Below are positions 56,099 through 64,000 of a DNA stretch of 64,000 bases, piece by piece. A program made the translations under genes and the position numbers. The notes beneath the pieces were generated by a model, which did not search any database, was not told the origin of the DNA, and saw nothing but the letters and a program-made list of their open reading frames with translations. The stretch is from Kaiparowitsia implicata GSE-PSE-MK54-09C (GTDB lineage: Bacteria; Cyanobacteriota; Cyanobacteriia; Elainellales; Elainellaceae). The stretch lies in contig JAHHHI010000068.1 of assembly GCA_019359435.1 (NCBI GenBank), positions 1-64,000 of the forward strand, written 5' to 3'. Position 1 is the stretch's first letter, and each line of letters opens with the position of its first letter.

Positions 56099-56646
56099 GC
56101 CCCGAAATCCTTATCAAACATTGTTCTTAGCAATCTTACCACAGTCAACACTCGGCATCGTGATGCAACGATTTGTATCACGATGCATTCTGGTGTGCAT
56201 AGATGATATTGCATCCATCGCAACTCAACAATTGACGTTAAAAGAAAGTGGGAAGGATTGCTAAAAACAAGCTGAACTCTTGACTAGCTGGAACCCTTCA
56301 AACTGCCGGACTGGCACTCTGTATTTACCCCATAGGTTTTAGGTTTATAAAAACCATAACGTTGCAGTGCTTTAGATTTATTTCTACCCCAATGCCAAAA
56401 TCAACCGGATCTGTGTCGTTCCAGGCCGAATTGAGCTTTAAGAATCGGCACAAAATTGAATAGCCAGCTTGGCAAGGCCAAAAAGAGGAACCGCCTGAAC
56501 AAAGTCCAGGCGGAGTGTGGTGTGAGGAGTGAACGGAAACTTACGTCTCCGCTTCTCTAATCATTGTAAGTGACAGATTGCAATTTTCGGGAGTACAGCC
56601 GGTCGTAATCAGGGGAATTTATCACAACTCGTCTTGACAGGCGCAG
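56099..56646. other. Intergenic between guaB3 and trxA
   Basis: 548 bp: the trxA promoter side is AT-rich (56330-56390) and the guaB3 side holds the terminator listed at 56491. No gene was recognised. Confidence 0.4.
56491..56513 (-). terminator. Probable guaB3 terminator
   Basis: CCGCCTG (56491-56497) and CAGGCGG (56507-56513) form a 7-bp GC stem. On the minus strand it is followed by TTCCTCTTTTT. It lies 134 bp after the guaB3 stop. Confidence 0.65.
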
Positions 56647-57810
56647 CTATTTACCCATTCCTAACTGTTGGGCCTTTTGATAGACTTTGCCCTCTGTTAA
56701 CAGAGATGGAGCCACAATCACTTCTACCTGCTGCATTTCGCGAATGGTTTTGGCTCCTAGCGTACCCATGCTGGTTTGCAGCGCACCCAACAAGTTATGG
56801 GTGCCATCGTCTAGCTTGGCTGGCCCCTGCAAAATATCTTGTAGCGTGCCAGTGGTGCCCACTCGAATACGAGTGCCACGTGGCAGCACAGGGCTAGGGG
56901 TGGCCATTCCCCAGTGATACCCCCGCCCTGGCGCTTCGGCTGCTCGGGCAAATGGCGACCCAATCATAACGGCATCTGCACCACAGGCAATGCATTTGCA
57001 GATGTCTCCTCCCGTCACAAGCCCTCCATCTGCTATCACGGGAACATAACGTCCCGTCTGATGATAAAACTCGTCGCGGGCTGCGGCGCAATCTGCGACA
57101 GCGGTGGCTTGGGGCACCCCCACACCCAATACCCCACGAGACGTGCAGGCGGCTCCAGGCCCAATGCCTACTAAGATACCTGCTGCGCCTGCTTTCAGTA
57201 AATCGAGAGTAACTTCGTAGGTGACACAATTGCCTAGGATGACTGGAATCGGCATAGTCTGGCAGAATTCTGTTAAGTTCAACGGCTGGATGTCATCGGG
57301 CGACAGGTGTGCGGTTGAAACGACTGTGGCTTGGATGAAAAATAAATCTGCGCCAGCTTCGGCGATGGTTTGACCATACTTTGCAGCCGCAGCAGGTGTG
57401 CTGCTGACTGCTGCGATGCCACCTCGAGCTTTAATTGCTTGAATTCGCTTTTGGATTAGCTCGGGTTTGATGGGCTCGGCATAGAGCTGCTGCATCAACG
57501 ATACAAACTCTGTCTTGTCAACCGCTGCAATTTTGTCGAGAATTGGGTCGGGGTCAGTATAGCGGGTCTGGACGCCCTCCAGGTTTATCACGCCGAGCGC
57601 TCCCATTTCAGAAAGCAGAACCGCCATGTTCACATCCACAACTCCATCCATGGCGCTAGCGATGATGGGAATGGTTCGGCGAATGCCACCAATTTCCCAG
57701 GATGTATCTGCCAACGATGGATCGAGAGTGCGCTGTCCAGGTACAAGCGCGATTTCATCAATCCCATATGCTCTGCGAGCTGCCTTGCCCCTGCCAATTT
57801 GAATGTTCAC
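56647..57810 (-). CDS. guaB3: GuaB3-type IMP dehydrogenase
   Basis: The 387-aa protein is a TIM barrel without the CBS pair of ordinary IMP dehydrogenase. It has ARRAYGIDEIALVPGQRTLD, IPIIASAMDGVVDVNMAVLL, the nucleophile loop GIGPGAACTSRGVLGVGVPQ, IADGGLVTGGDICKCIACGA (phosphate loop) and GRGYHWGMATPSPVLPRGTR, as in the GuaB3 group of cyanobacteria and actinobacteria. The enzyme would oxidise IMP to XMP with NAD in guanine nucleotide synthesis. A 13-bp hairpin lies upstream at 57889-57931. Confidence 0.9.
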   Translation of the reverse strand: MNIQIGRGKAARRAYGIDEIALVPGQRTLDPSLADTSWEIGGIRRTIPIIASAMDGVVDVNMAVLLSEMGALGVINLEGVQTRYTDPDPILDKIAAVDKTEFVSLMQQLYAEPIKPELIQKRIQAIKARGGIAAVSSTPAAAAKYGQTIAEAGADLFFIQATVVSTAHLSPDDIQPLNLTEFCQTMPIPVILGNCVTYEVTLDLLKAGAAGILVGIGPGAACTSRGVLGVGVPQATAVADCAAARDEFYHQTGRYVPVIADGGLVTGGDICKCIACGADAVMIGSPFARAAEAPGRGYHWGMATPSPVLPRGTRIRVGTTGTLQDILQGPAKLDDGTHNLLGALQTSMGTLGAKTIREMQQVEVIVAPSLLTEGKVYQKAQQLGMGK

Positions 57811-58602
57811 GCTTCTTGTTTCTGTAGAACGAATAGGACTGACGAAACTGGATGCAGTTTACAAAGGGATTTGCATTGCATTATCCAGAATTAGCCAGGG
57901 TGTGCCACGCTGGGTGTAACCCTGGCTAATTAAAGCTAGACTATCAAATCTGTGCCCCTGATAACAGCAGCGATGGGAACTTATGGAGATTGAGGCGTTG
58001 AGGAGCTCTGGCTACCCCTAGCCGCTTCGTATCTAAATATGCTCTGTTGAGACTTTGATGGGGCTCAATGCTGTTCGGCAGATTTTAGCAGGGACAGGAC
58101 AACGCAAAATTGCGACACAGGCCCTTGTGTAAGTTTCGTAACGTTTCGAAATGTAAATCGGGATGAAGCGATCGCCCCTCCTCCTCTCCTGATTTTTTCT
58201 GGCTTCTGCCTGAGATAGAAGCGCTTCGACTCCTAAGCTTTGATGCTGCCGCCTCTTCCTGTTTTTGGTTATGGGCATCAAGACCGACTGACCTCAACAT
58301 TACAAAATGTTGCAGCGAAACTAAGAATGACAACCAAATGCCGCAGAATATTTTCGGAAGGTAGCTGAGTCACAGCACTCTTGCATCGCTAGAAAGTTCA
58401 CTATTTAGCGGATTTGTCTAAAGTGCGAAAGGGTTTTCAGTGTGCTGATTCGTGTCTCATAATTCTGCCAGTAAGAATCATCTTTACTTGGCGCATTCAT
58501 GGGAAAGCGGTGGCAAAGCTGGAGGCACTGGCTCAGTGGCTTAGATACGAATGCCAGTTTTGACACACCTGGTTACATCTTGCTTTTTGGAGGAATCCAT
58601 CG
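57811..58602. other. Divergent intergenic region guaB3 / apcA
   Basis: 792 bp carrying the guaB3 leader hairpin and the promoter and leader of the apc operon. AT-rich parts occur at 58300-58330 and 58385-58470 (for example CTCATAATTCTGCC). The apcA ribosome site GGAGGAATC lies directly upstream of 58603. Frames on the minus strand at 58033 and 58085 have no known domain. Confidence 0.55.
57889..57931. promoter_or_regulatory. Perfect 13-bp hairpin upstream of guaB3
   Basis: AATTAGCCAGGGT (57889-57901) and its complement (57919-57931), loop 17 nt. It lies 79-121 bp upstream of guaB3 in its probable leader. It could be a leader structure, an operator or a repeat remnant. Confidence 0.5.
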
Positions 58603-59088
58603 ATGAGTATTGTCACGAAATCAATCGTGAATGCTGACGCTGAGGCCCGCTATCTCAGCCCCGGCGAACTAGACCGCATTAAAGGCTTTGTTACATCTGG
58701 TGAGCGCCGTCTTCGGATTGCGCAAGTCCTGACTGAGTCACGTGAGCGTATTGTGAAGCAAGCGGGCGACCAATTGTTCCAAAAGCGCCCCGACGTGGTC
58801 TCCCCCGGCGGCAACGCCTATGGCGAAGAAATGACTGCGACCTGCCTGCGTGACCTCGACTACTACCTGCGTCTGGTGACCTATGGTGTTGTCGCGGGTG
58901 ACATAACCCCCATCGAAGAAATCGGTATTGTGGGTGTTCGCGAGATGTATCGGTCGTTGGGTACTCCCATTGATGCCGTTGCTGAAGGCGTTCGTGCCAT
59001 GAAGAGTGCAGCCACCTCCCTGATGTCTGGAGAAGACGCTGGCGAAGCCGGTGCTTACTTCGACTACGTGATTGGTGCAATGCAATAA
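58603..59088 (+). CDS. apcA: Allophycocyanin alpha subunit
   Basis: The 161-aa protein forms the phycobilisome core with ApcB. It opens [20 protein letters not shown] and carries the phycocyanobilin-binding Cys in [14 protein letters not shown]. The ending [11 protein letters not shown] is standard. GGAGGAATC precedes the start. It is first in the operon apcA-apcB-apcC. The linker gene apcE, often upstream, is not in this window. Confidence 0.98.
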   Translation: MSIVTKSIVNADAEARYLSPGELDRIKGFVTSGERRLRIAQVLTESRERIVKQAGDQLFQKRPDVVSPGGNAYGEEMTATCLRDLDYYLRLVTYGVVAGDITPIEEIGIVGVREMYRSLGTPIDAVAEGVRAMKSAATSLMSGEDAGEAGAYFDYVIGAMQ

Positions 59089-59107
59089 GAACGACATCGT
59101 GTCGTTC
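59089..59107 (+). promoter_or_regulatory. Hairpin directly after apcA
   Basis: GAACGACA-TCG-TGTCGTTC is a perfect 8-bp stem starting with the base after the apcA stop. A related string ATAAGAACGACGTCG recurs at 59667-59681 after apcB (14 of 15 bases alike). It probably stabilises or punctuates the transcript. Confidence 0.6.
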
Positions 59108-59157
59108 GACCTGTACGCTCACTAGTTTTCAACGATTGGATTTAAGGAAGCAACACC

Positions 59158-59643
59158 ATGCAAGACGCAATTACCGCCGTAATCAACGCTTCTGATGTGC
59201 AAGGTAAGTACCTAGATACCGCTGCTCTGGAAAAGCTGAAAGGCTATTTCTCCACGGGTGAACTGCGGGTTCGTGCGGCTACCAGCATCAGCGCCAACTC
59301 TGCTGCAATTGTCAAAGAAGCAGTGGCCAAGTCTCTGCTTTACTCTGACATCACCCGTCCCGGCGGCAACATGTATACCACTCGTCGCTATGCAGCCTGC
59401 ATCCGCGACTTGGACTACTACCTCCGCTACTCCACCTATGCCATGTTGGCGGGTGATCCGTCCATTCTGGATGAGCGCGTGCTCAACGGTCTGAAGGAAA
59501 CCTACAACTCCTTGGGTGTGCCCGTAGCTGCAACCGTACAAGCGATCCAAGCCATGAAGGAAGTGACCGCCAGCTTGGTGGGTTCCGACGCTGGTAAGGA
59601 AATGGGTGTGTACTTTGACTACATCAGCTCTGGCTTGAGCTAA
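59158..59643 (+). CDS. apcB: Allophycocyanin beta subunit
   Basis: The 161-aa protein opens [20 protein letters not shown] and has the bilin Cys in [20 protein letters not shown]. The NMYTTRRY segment contains the Asn that is usually methylated in beta phycobiliproteins. GGAAG precedes the start. It lies 69 bp after apcA and pairs with it in the (alpha-beta)3 core trimers. Confidence 0.98.
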   Translation: MQDAITAVINASDVQGKYLDTAALEKLKGYFSTGELRVRAATSISANSAAIVKEAVAKSLLYSDITRPGGNMYTTRRYAACIRDLDYYLRYSTYAMLAGDPSILDERVLNGLKETYNSLGVPVAATVQAIQAMKEVTASLVGSDAGKEMGVYFDYISSGLS

Positions 59644-59717
59644 GTTCACCATTGCAACGCAGTTACATAAGAACGACGTCGGTTGCCGGCTCAGTTTTTA
59701 AGGCTCTGCGTTGAGTT

Positions 59718-59803
59718 TCTGGGATGTCTAAAGTAAGTTTTTGGTGGTTGATCTAGGCTGAATTGCCAAGCTAAGCGACCGAGATTGACTTTAGACTCCC
59801 AGA
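59718..59803 (+). terminator. Attenuator-like hairpin between apcB and apcC
   Basis: TCTGGGATGTCTAAAGT (59718-59734) pairs with ACTTTAGACTCCCAGA (59788-59803) with one bulged base; the loop is 53 nt. AAATTTTTTTCC follows at 59815-59826. A partial stop here would explain why apcAB transcripts usually exceed apcABC in cyanobacteria. The role is inferred. Confidence 0.7.
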
Positions 59804-59883
59804 CATTAAAATCAAATTTTTTTCCTTCTTAAAGGTTCAAACTATTTGTCGTTTTCGATTCCGTCCTGTTAGGAGAGAAACCC

Positions 59884-60087
59884 ATGCGGATGTTCAAGAT
59901 TACTGCCTGCGTGCCCAGCCAGACCCGAATTCGGACGCAGCGTGAACTGCAAAACACCTACTTTACAAAGTTGGTGCCCTACGATAGCTGGTTCCGTGAG
60001 CAGCAACGCATTCAAAAAATGGGTGGCAAAGTTGTCAAAGTGGAACTGGCAACCGGAAAGCCTGGTTCTAATGCAGGGCTCCTATAG
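59884..60087 (+). CDS. apcC: Phycobilisome 7.8-kDa core linker
   Basis: The 67-aa protein MRMFKITACVPSQTRIRTQR, with NTYFTKLVPYDSWFREQQRI, is the standard core linker (CpcD-like fold) that caps allophycocyanin trimers. AGGAGAG precedes the start. It is the last gene of the apc operon, after a 240-bp spacer with an attenuator-like hairpin. Confidence 0.98.
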   Translation: MRMFKITACVPSQTRIRTQRELQNTYFTKLVPYDSWFREQQRIQKMGGKVVKVELATGKPGSNAGLL

Positions 60088-60125
60088 CGCGCCTTATTGC
60101 TAATCTCTATGCTTTGGTTTCGTGG

Positions 60126-60153
60126 AGAGGTCATTTATTTGGCCTCTTTTTTC
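60126..60153 (+). terminator. Terminator of the apc operon
   Basis: AGAGG (60126-60130) with its complement CCTCT (60143-60147) and a run of T to 60151, 39 bp after the apcC stop. Confidence 0.7.
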
Positions 60154-60303
60154 TTTTATCAGCGGAGTGCCGATGCGGTGTAACCGCGATCTGCCGGGTC
60201 GTGGGCTTTGCGTTGTGAGTGGAGAAAACTAATTGGCTTTTGGTGAAAGAGGAGACGCAAATTTTACGTTGAATTCTGAAGATTTTGCGCTTAAATGTAG
60301 CCA

Positions 60304-61644
60304 TTGCAGATGCTTATTGTGAGAGAGCGATCGCCCGTCTCGATAATTCATGCCGCCCAAGTGCAGCGGGCAGTGGGTAATAGGCGAAATGCTCCAAACG
60401 GTTCAAGAATAGAGAAAGCTGTGAAAATCCGCCCCCTGTTTCCGTTAGTCGACGAATCTGTTAACGCGTGGGCCACAGAAGCCCGACTGCTGCGATGGCT
60501 AACATTTTTGTGGGTGCTGCTGGGTTTGGTGTGTTTGTTCTCTGCCTCCTATGCCAGTGCCGATGCCGACTTTGGCAATGGATTATATTACGTGATTCGC
60601 CAGGGTATCTGGCTATTAGCCGGGTTAGTGTGCTTTGGCGTGTTGGTGAATACGCCTTTGCGAATGGTGCTGCAGATTGCTGATTGGGGCATGCTGCTGG
60701 TGCTGGGGTTGGTAATGTTAACGTTAGTACCGGGTCTGGGCACTACTGTGAATGGTGCCAGTCGATGGTTAGCGTTGGGGCCATTGCCCATTTTGCAACC
60801 GTCGGAGTTGATTAAGCCATTTTTGGTGTTGCAAAGCGCGCGCGTCTTTGGACAGTGGGAGCAGATTCGACCCCCAACGCGGTGGTTGTGGTTGGGGATT
60901 TTTGCACTGCTGCTGGGGAGTATCTTGCTTCAGCCTAATTTGAGCACGGCGGCGCTGTGTGGCATGTTGCTTTGGCTGGTGGCACTGGCCGCTGGCTTGC
61001 CGATAGTGCAACTGGGGGGGACGGCGATCGCCGGTTTCTTCCTGGCGGTGCTTAGCGTCAGCTTTCGCTCTTATCAGCGAGAGCGAATTATGTCATTTCT
61101 CAACCCTTGGGCTGACGCGACCCAAAACGGCTATCAGCTTGTTCAGAGTCTGCTGGCAGTTGCGTCTGGCGGAGCTTTGGGCCAGGGTTATGGCATGTCG
61201 CAACAAAAGCTTGACTATTTGCCAATTCACTTTACTGACTTCATTTTTTCTATTTATGCTGAGGAGTTTGGCTTGCTTGGCAGCCTGCTGTTACTCCTGA
61301 TGTTGTTAGCCTTTGCCACGATTGGGCTGCGCGTGGCATTGCAAGCAACCCAGCGGGTGCATCAGCTGGTGGCAATCGGGGTAGTGGTGCTATTGGTGGG
61401 GCAGTCATTGCTCAACATTGGAGTCGCAACCGGAGCCTTACCCACAACTGGGCTGCCGTTTCCGATGTTTAGCTATGGCGGCAGTTCGATGATTGCTAGT
61501 TTAGCCGCATCAGGGTTGCTGATTCGGGTAGCGCGCGAAAATGCCAGTGCCAACACAGTGCTGCCCTTTGTCAAAGGACGATCGCGCGGATCATCTCGTC
61601 GGCCTTCGCTGCCCTCTGCTTCAAGGGGCGATCGCACCTCTTGA
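60304..61644 (+). CDS. ftsW: SEDS-family glycosyltransferase FtsW/RodA
   Basis: The 446-aa protein has about ten membrane helices and the SEDS signatures NGASRWLALGPLPILQPSEL, RERIMSFLNPWADATQNGYQ, LPIHFTDFIFSIYAEEFGLL (with the catalytic Asp) and TGALPTTGLPFPMFSYGGSS. SEDS proteins polymerise glycan strands from lipid II. FtsW serves division, RodA elongation. This looks more like FtsW, but the split is not certain. The true start may be GTG 60424 (VKIRPLFPLVDE), as the 40 residues before it are unlike the family. Confidence 0.9.
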   Translation: MQMLIVRERSPVSIIHAAQVQRAVGNRRNAPNGSRIEKAVKIRPLFPLVDESVNAWATEARLLRWLTFLWVLLGLVCLFSASYASADADFGNGLYYVIRQGIWLLAGLVCFGVLVNTPLRMVLQIADWGMLLVLGLVMLTLVPGLGTTVNGASRWLALGPLPILQPSELIKPFLVLQSARVFGQWEQIRPPTRWLWLGIFALLLGSILLQPNLSTAALCGMLLWLVALAAGLPIVQLGGTAIAGFFLAVLSVSFRSYQRERIMSFLNPWADATQNGYQLVQSLLAVASGGALGQGYGMSQQKLDYLPIHFTDFIFSIYAEEFGLLGSLLLLLMLLAFATIGLRVALQATQRVHQLVAIGVVVLLVGQSLLNIGVATGALPTTGLPFPMFSYGGSSMIASLAASGLLIRVARENASANTVLPFVKGRSRGSSRRPSLPSASRGDRTS

Positions 61645-61726
61645 ACTGGGCAACCTGCCTAATAACGCAGGGGCAAAATCCGCATGTCCCCTGAGCATAA
61701 CGGTTGTTAACTTAAGCCGCAGAGGA

Positions 61727-62641
61727 TTAGCCCAGAGGGGAAACGTCCTCAGATGAACCAGATGGGGATGGAGGAACTGCAGGGGTATACGGTGCTGTAG
61801 TGGCGGGTTCGGGATTCGTCTCGGCGGCGGGTTGGGAATTGATTTGGGGAGCTAGCTGGGGAGCGATCGCCCCCTCAGTCAGGCTAGATGGCACAGTTGA
61901 GGCACTTGCGTCTGCCGCACAAGCATCGGCGGCGGCGGGCTGAGTGTCTACCCGCACGGCTAACTGGCCTGTCGTCGAAAGCAATTGGCTGACCACGGCC
62001 TGAGCGCGATCATTCGCCTGTTGCAAAATGCCCTGCCGACACGCAGCCGCCAACACTACATCAAGCGTTTGGCGCTGAGCTGTCTGCTGAAGATAGGGCG
62101 CTACATCTGGCCCCAATCCCAAAAAACCTCGGTCATAATCATAGATTTGAGAACGGTCGACGTCAATTTTGCGATCAAGAATTTGGGGCGATGGCAGCGT
62201 GATGACCAGAGTGCCCTCTGCGTCTCCTAAAAGCTGCACATCATCGCGGGTTAGCTGAGATAAATCGACCCCGGCGCGCACTTCGCCCTGCGCGATATAG
62301 AGCAATCGGGTAGAGCCAACTACATAACCTGCAAACAGTCGGTCTTGCTGAGCCGGAACGATGGCCTGCATGGTAAACACTGCCGTGGTCAGCTCACTGG
62401 CCTCACGCACCTGCTTCACCACTAGGGATTGAATATCTACCGTGGGCTCTGCCTCTGTCAGGGTAAAAAAAGAGCCTAACTCTGATAAAAAGGCTGCGCC
62501 GCTGCGCCACAGCCCCACCCCCACAAACAGACTAGTGGCAAGAATCCCACCCGTTACGAGCAGGGAGGTGTTTCGAATCAAGTTCTGGACGGGTTGACTG
62601 TTTGGAGTGGAGGTTGGGGTCGAGGAATCGAGAGTATTCAT
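61727..62641 (-). CDS. DUF4230 membrane-anchored protein
   Basis: The 304-aa protein has one membrane helix (NTSLLVTGGILATSLFVGVG, about 24-43). A DUF4230 domain follows: VVKQVREASELTTAVFTMQA, LLYIAQGEVRAGVDLSQLTR and TLVITLPSPQILDRKIDVDR. A low-complexity Pro/Ala/Thr/Ser tail of about 80 residues closes it. The family is of unknown function and is mostly extracytoplasmic. The gene ends 80 bp from the converging ftsW-like gene. Confidence 0.87.
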   Translation of the reverse strand: MNTLDSSTPTSTPNSQPVQNLIRNTSLLVTGGILATSLFVGVGLWRSGAAFLSELGSFFTLTEAEPTVDIQSLVVKQVREASELTTAVFTMQAIVPAQQDRLFAGYVVGSTRLLYIAQGEVRAGVDLSQLTRDDVQLLGDAEGTLVITLPSPQILDRKIDVDRSQIYDYDRGFLGLGPDVAPYLQQTAQRQTLDVVLAAACRQGILQQANDRAQAVVSQLLSTTGQLAVRVDTQPAAADACAADASASTVPSSLTEGAIAPQLAPQINSQPAAETNPEPATTAPYTPAVPPSPSGSSEDVSPLG

Positions 62642-63241
62642 AGCAGCAGCACAGAGAGCTTGGCGGTGATTCTTGCATACTGTAGCAATTCGAGGCAGAA
62701 ATTAGACCAATGGGGTAGAAGTTGCTCTGTTGGCCCATGCCAATGCCCGCTGTGCTGAGATATTCCGCTCATGCATAGGTGTAGGAAAGGCGGCATTGAG
62801 CTAAAAATTTTGGGGTATTACGCATTGGCGGCGTTTTGCAATAGCATTCCCCAACTCGGAACTGCTGCATACATACACCGCTTACGCAATCTGAGCGGAC
62901 TGTCTTAGATGCGGATCTCTGCGTTGACCCCATAGTCAGCAGTGTTGAGGTAGGAATGATCATCCTGCTATCCAGCTTGAGCCTTTTTAGAAAGGTAATG
63001 GGGCTGCTCTGGCTGCTAATGGGCCGCAAAGCTGATCGCTAGGATTCGCTTCTTTTCTATGATAGATCCCAGATGCTGAGCCCGTGGCTGAGAAATGCTG
63101 GGGGAGAGTGTTTGAATGTAGGGCGATCGCCCTTCCGCCCCTGGCTTTCTCTATCCACACGATGCCGCGAGAGACAGCAGAAGCCTCAGTAAAGCTTGTA
63201 GAATAACGATCGAATCCTAGAGAGTGAGTCAACCCTGCGCC
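62642..63241. other. Divergent intergenic region, 600 bp
   Basis: No gene is supported; minus-strand frames at 62769 and 62987 have no domain. Promoters of the DUF4230 and ndhM genes should be here. One HIP1 site lies near 63122. Confidence 0.4.
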
Positions 63242-63589
63242 ATGTACATGTTTAAGTCCACGACCCGGCACATTCACATCTTTGCGGCGGAGATTGAGAA
63301 TGATGAGCTTGTGCCTAGCGCTGACAAGCTAACCCTAGATATTGACCCAGACAATGAGTTGCAGTGGACAGATGAAGCGCTGCAACAGATGTATCGTAAG
63401 TTTGACGAATTGGTCGCCGCTAGTGAGGGCGAAACATTGACAGACTATACGATTCGGCGCATTGGGTCAGATTTAGAACATTTTGTGCGATCGCTCTTAC
63501 ATCAAGGCACAGTGAGCTACAACCTCCAGAGCCGAGTCCGCAACTACAGCCTTGGCCTACCGACGGTGGCCGAAGATCTGAATGTATAA
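63242..63589 (+). CDS. ndhM: NDH-1 subunit M
   Basis: The 115-aa protein MYMFKSTTRHIHIFAAEIEN, with KLTLDIDPDNELQWTDEALQ and YRKFDELVAASEGETLTDYT, matches NdhM, an oxygenic-photosynthesis-specific subunit of the NDH-1 complex (cyclic electron flow, respiration and CO2 uptake). The motif RRIGSDLEHFVRSLLHQG is also specific. ATG 63242 or 63248 can be the start; the in-frame GTG at 63224 adds unlikely residues. It is soluble and binds the peripheral arm. It is monocistronic. Confidence 0.95.
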   Translation: MYMFKSTTRHIHIFAAEIENDELVPSADKLTLDIDPDNELQWTDEALQQMYRKFDELVAASEGETLTDYTIRRIGSDLEHFVRSLLHQGTVSYNLQSRVRNYSLGLPTVAEDLNV

Positions 63590-63631
63590 AGGGTGTGCGC
63601 CAACTGATACCTAGGCCTGCCAATGAACACC

Positions 63632-63799
63632 ATGGCACAAACCTCTCGCCAGCCTAGCGCTCTAGGCGTTAAAGCCAGACCAGTCGTCAGCAATAGCGAC
63701 TCGATATCAGGCTTTGGGTTACTGAAACCGAATGCAGCAGGTATTGATATTGGAGCGAGTAGCCACTGGGTGAGCGTACCGCCCGAGCGGGATGCCTAA
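63632..63799 (+). pseudogene. N-terminal fragment of an IS110-family transposase
   Basis: The 55-codon frame includes GLLKPNAAGIDIGASSHWVS, which is the DEDD-domain start (first Asp in GIDIG) of IS110-type transposases. It stops at 63799 after PPERDA, long before the other catalytic residues. It is a truncated remnant. An ATG at 63623 adds three residues in frame. Confidence 0.75.
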
Positions 63800-63816
63800 G
63801 TAGTGCAAGAGTATTG

Positions 63817-63845
63817 AGGGTTTGAGCTTATCCCGAACTTAGGTT
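63817..63845. repeat. Dispersed 29-bp repeat, copy 2
   Basis: AGGGTTTGAGCTTAT followed by CCCGAACTTAGGTT matches 35034-35062 at 26 of 29 positions. It lies just after the IS110 fragment and at the 3' end of the partial minus-strand gene, so it may be a transposon end. Confidence 0.7.
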
Positions 63846-64000
63846 AGCACCAGGGCTGTGACGTTGATACAGCGGTTCGGGTAGAGATGGGGGTGGATTG
63901 CCATAGTCTGGGACGGGCTGCATTAGTTGCAGCAATCCCCACAACACGCCTACGATGCCAATAGCTGTCATCAGCCCATTAAGCGGGGTAGGCTCAGAGA
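63828..64000 (-). CDS. C-terminal end of a membrane protein, cut by window edge
   Basis: An open frame enters from the right edge and ends at TAA 63828. It reads SEPTPLNGLMTAIGIVGVLW, then GLLQLMQPVPDYGNPPPSLP and EPLYQRHSPGANLSSG. One membrane helix is visible. The last six residues fall in the 29-bp repeat, so the native C-terminus may have been replaced. The family is not recognised. Confidence 0.5.
   Translation of the reverse strand, partial: SEPTPLNGLMTAIGIVGVLWGLLQLMQPVPDYGNPPPSLPEPLYQRHSPGANLSSG

Noticed and set aside
62769-63277. Two overlapping minus-strand frames upstream of ndhM
   Set aside because: No domain content or ribosome sites; they overlap each other and the ndhM start.
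1-64000. CRISPR array or rRNA
   Set aside because: No regularly spaced direct repeats and no conserved rRNA segments were seen; only one tRNA was found.

Overview
The window is a piece of a cyanobacterial chromosome. Three kinds of evidence agree. The octamer GCGATCGC (HIP1) is scattered through most genes and spacers. The genes include cyanobacterial photosynthesis functions: allophycocyanin apcA-apcB-apcC, NdhM of the NDH-1 complex, ferredoxin-dependent glutamate synthase and a GUN4 domain. Many families are typical of filamentous cyanobacteria: DUF1997, UPF0182, a DICT-domain kinase and a CHASE2 adenylate cyclase. Nothing identifies the genus; a Leptolyngbya-like filamentous lineage is only a guess.

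Layout. 0-3.5 kb is a mobile and defence scar: the start of a transposase, a run of small toxin-antitoxin-type genes, a frameshifted IS4-family element inserted into a palindromic repeat, and the stump of an MmeI-like restriction-modification gene. 4-16 kb is mostly housekeeping: a UPF0182 membrane protein with a GT4 glycosyltransferase, a phosphoribosyltransferase, family-4 uracil-DNA glycosylase, a flavoprotein without its redox cysteines, a Deg/HtrA protease, an InrS-like nickel sensor, a GH104-like muramidase, an atypical SDR and a DUF1997 protein. 16.7-17.5 kb holds a decayed transposase that carries a smaller nested element. 17.7-21 kb has a second SDR, a secreted Cys-rich mini-protein, a 31-bp perfect hairpin, a Nif11-like protein and a HAD phosphatase.

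21-30 kb is the most unusual part. A 1286-aa STAND-type NTPase is joined through one membrane helix to five extracytoplasmic ASH-like domains. Divergent from it is a secreted TPR protein, then tRNA-Gln(TTG), then a 950-aa protein made of a caspase fold without its catalytic dyad, about eight helical repeats and a C-terminal GUN4 (porphyrin-binding) domain. 30-41 kb is rich in signalling and transport: a GlnT-like glutamine synthetase, a CHASE2 adenylate cyclase, a DUF3105 protein, a ClC-CBS-USP protein with Gln at the gating position, a DICT histidine kinase whose H-box His is Gln, and an epimerase. 41-52 kb has a beta-propeller protein, a GRPI-repeat protein, an amidase, pdhB and glutamate synthase. 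52-64 kb has a phosphodiester glycosidase, a cupin, trxA, guaB3, the apc operon with an attenuator-like hairpin before apcC, an FtsW/RodA-family protein, a DUF4230 protein, ndhM, an IS110 fragment and the end of a membrane protein.

Genes likely to work together are apcA-apcB-apcC (phycobilisome core); the UPF0182-GT4 pair (5-bp gap); the SDR-GH104 pair (stop and start codons abut); and the DUF4258/YgiT-like/HigA-like cluster. pdhB and glutamate synthase converge on one strong terminator, as do the cupin gene and trxA.
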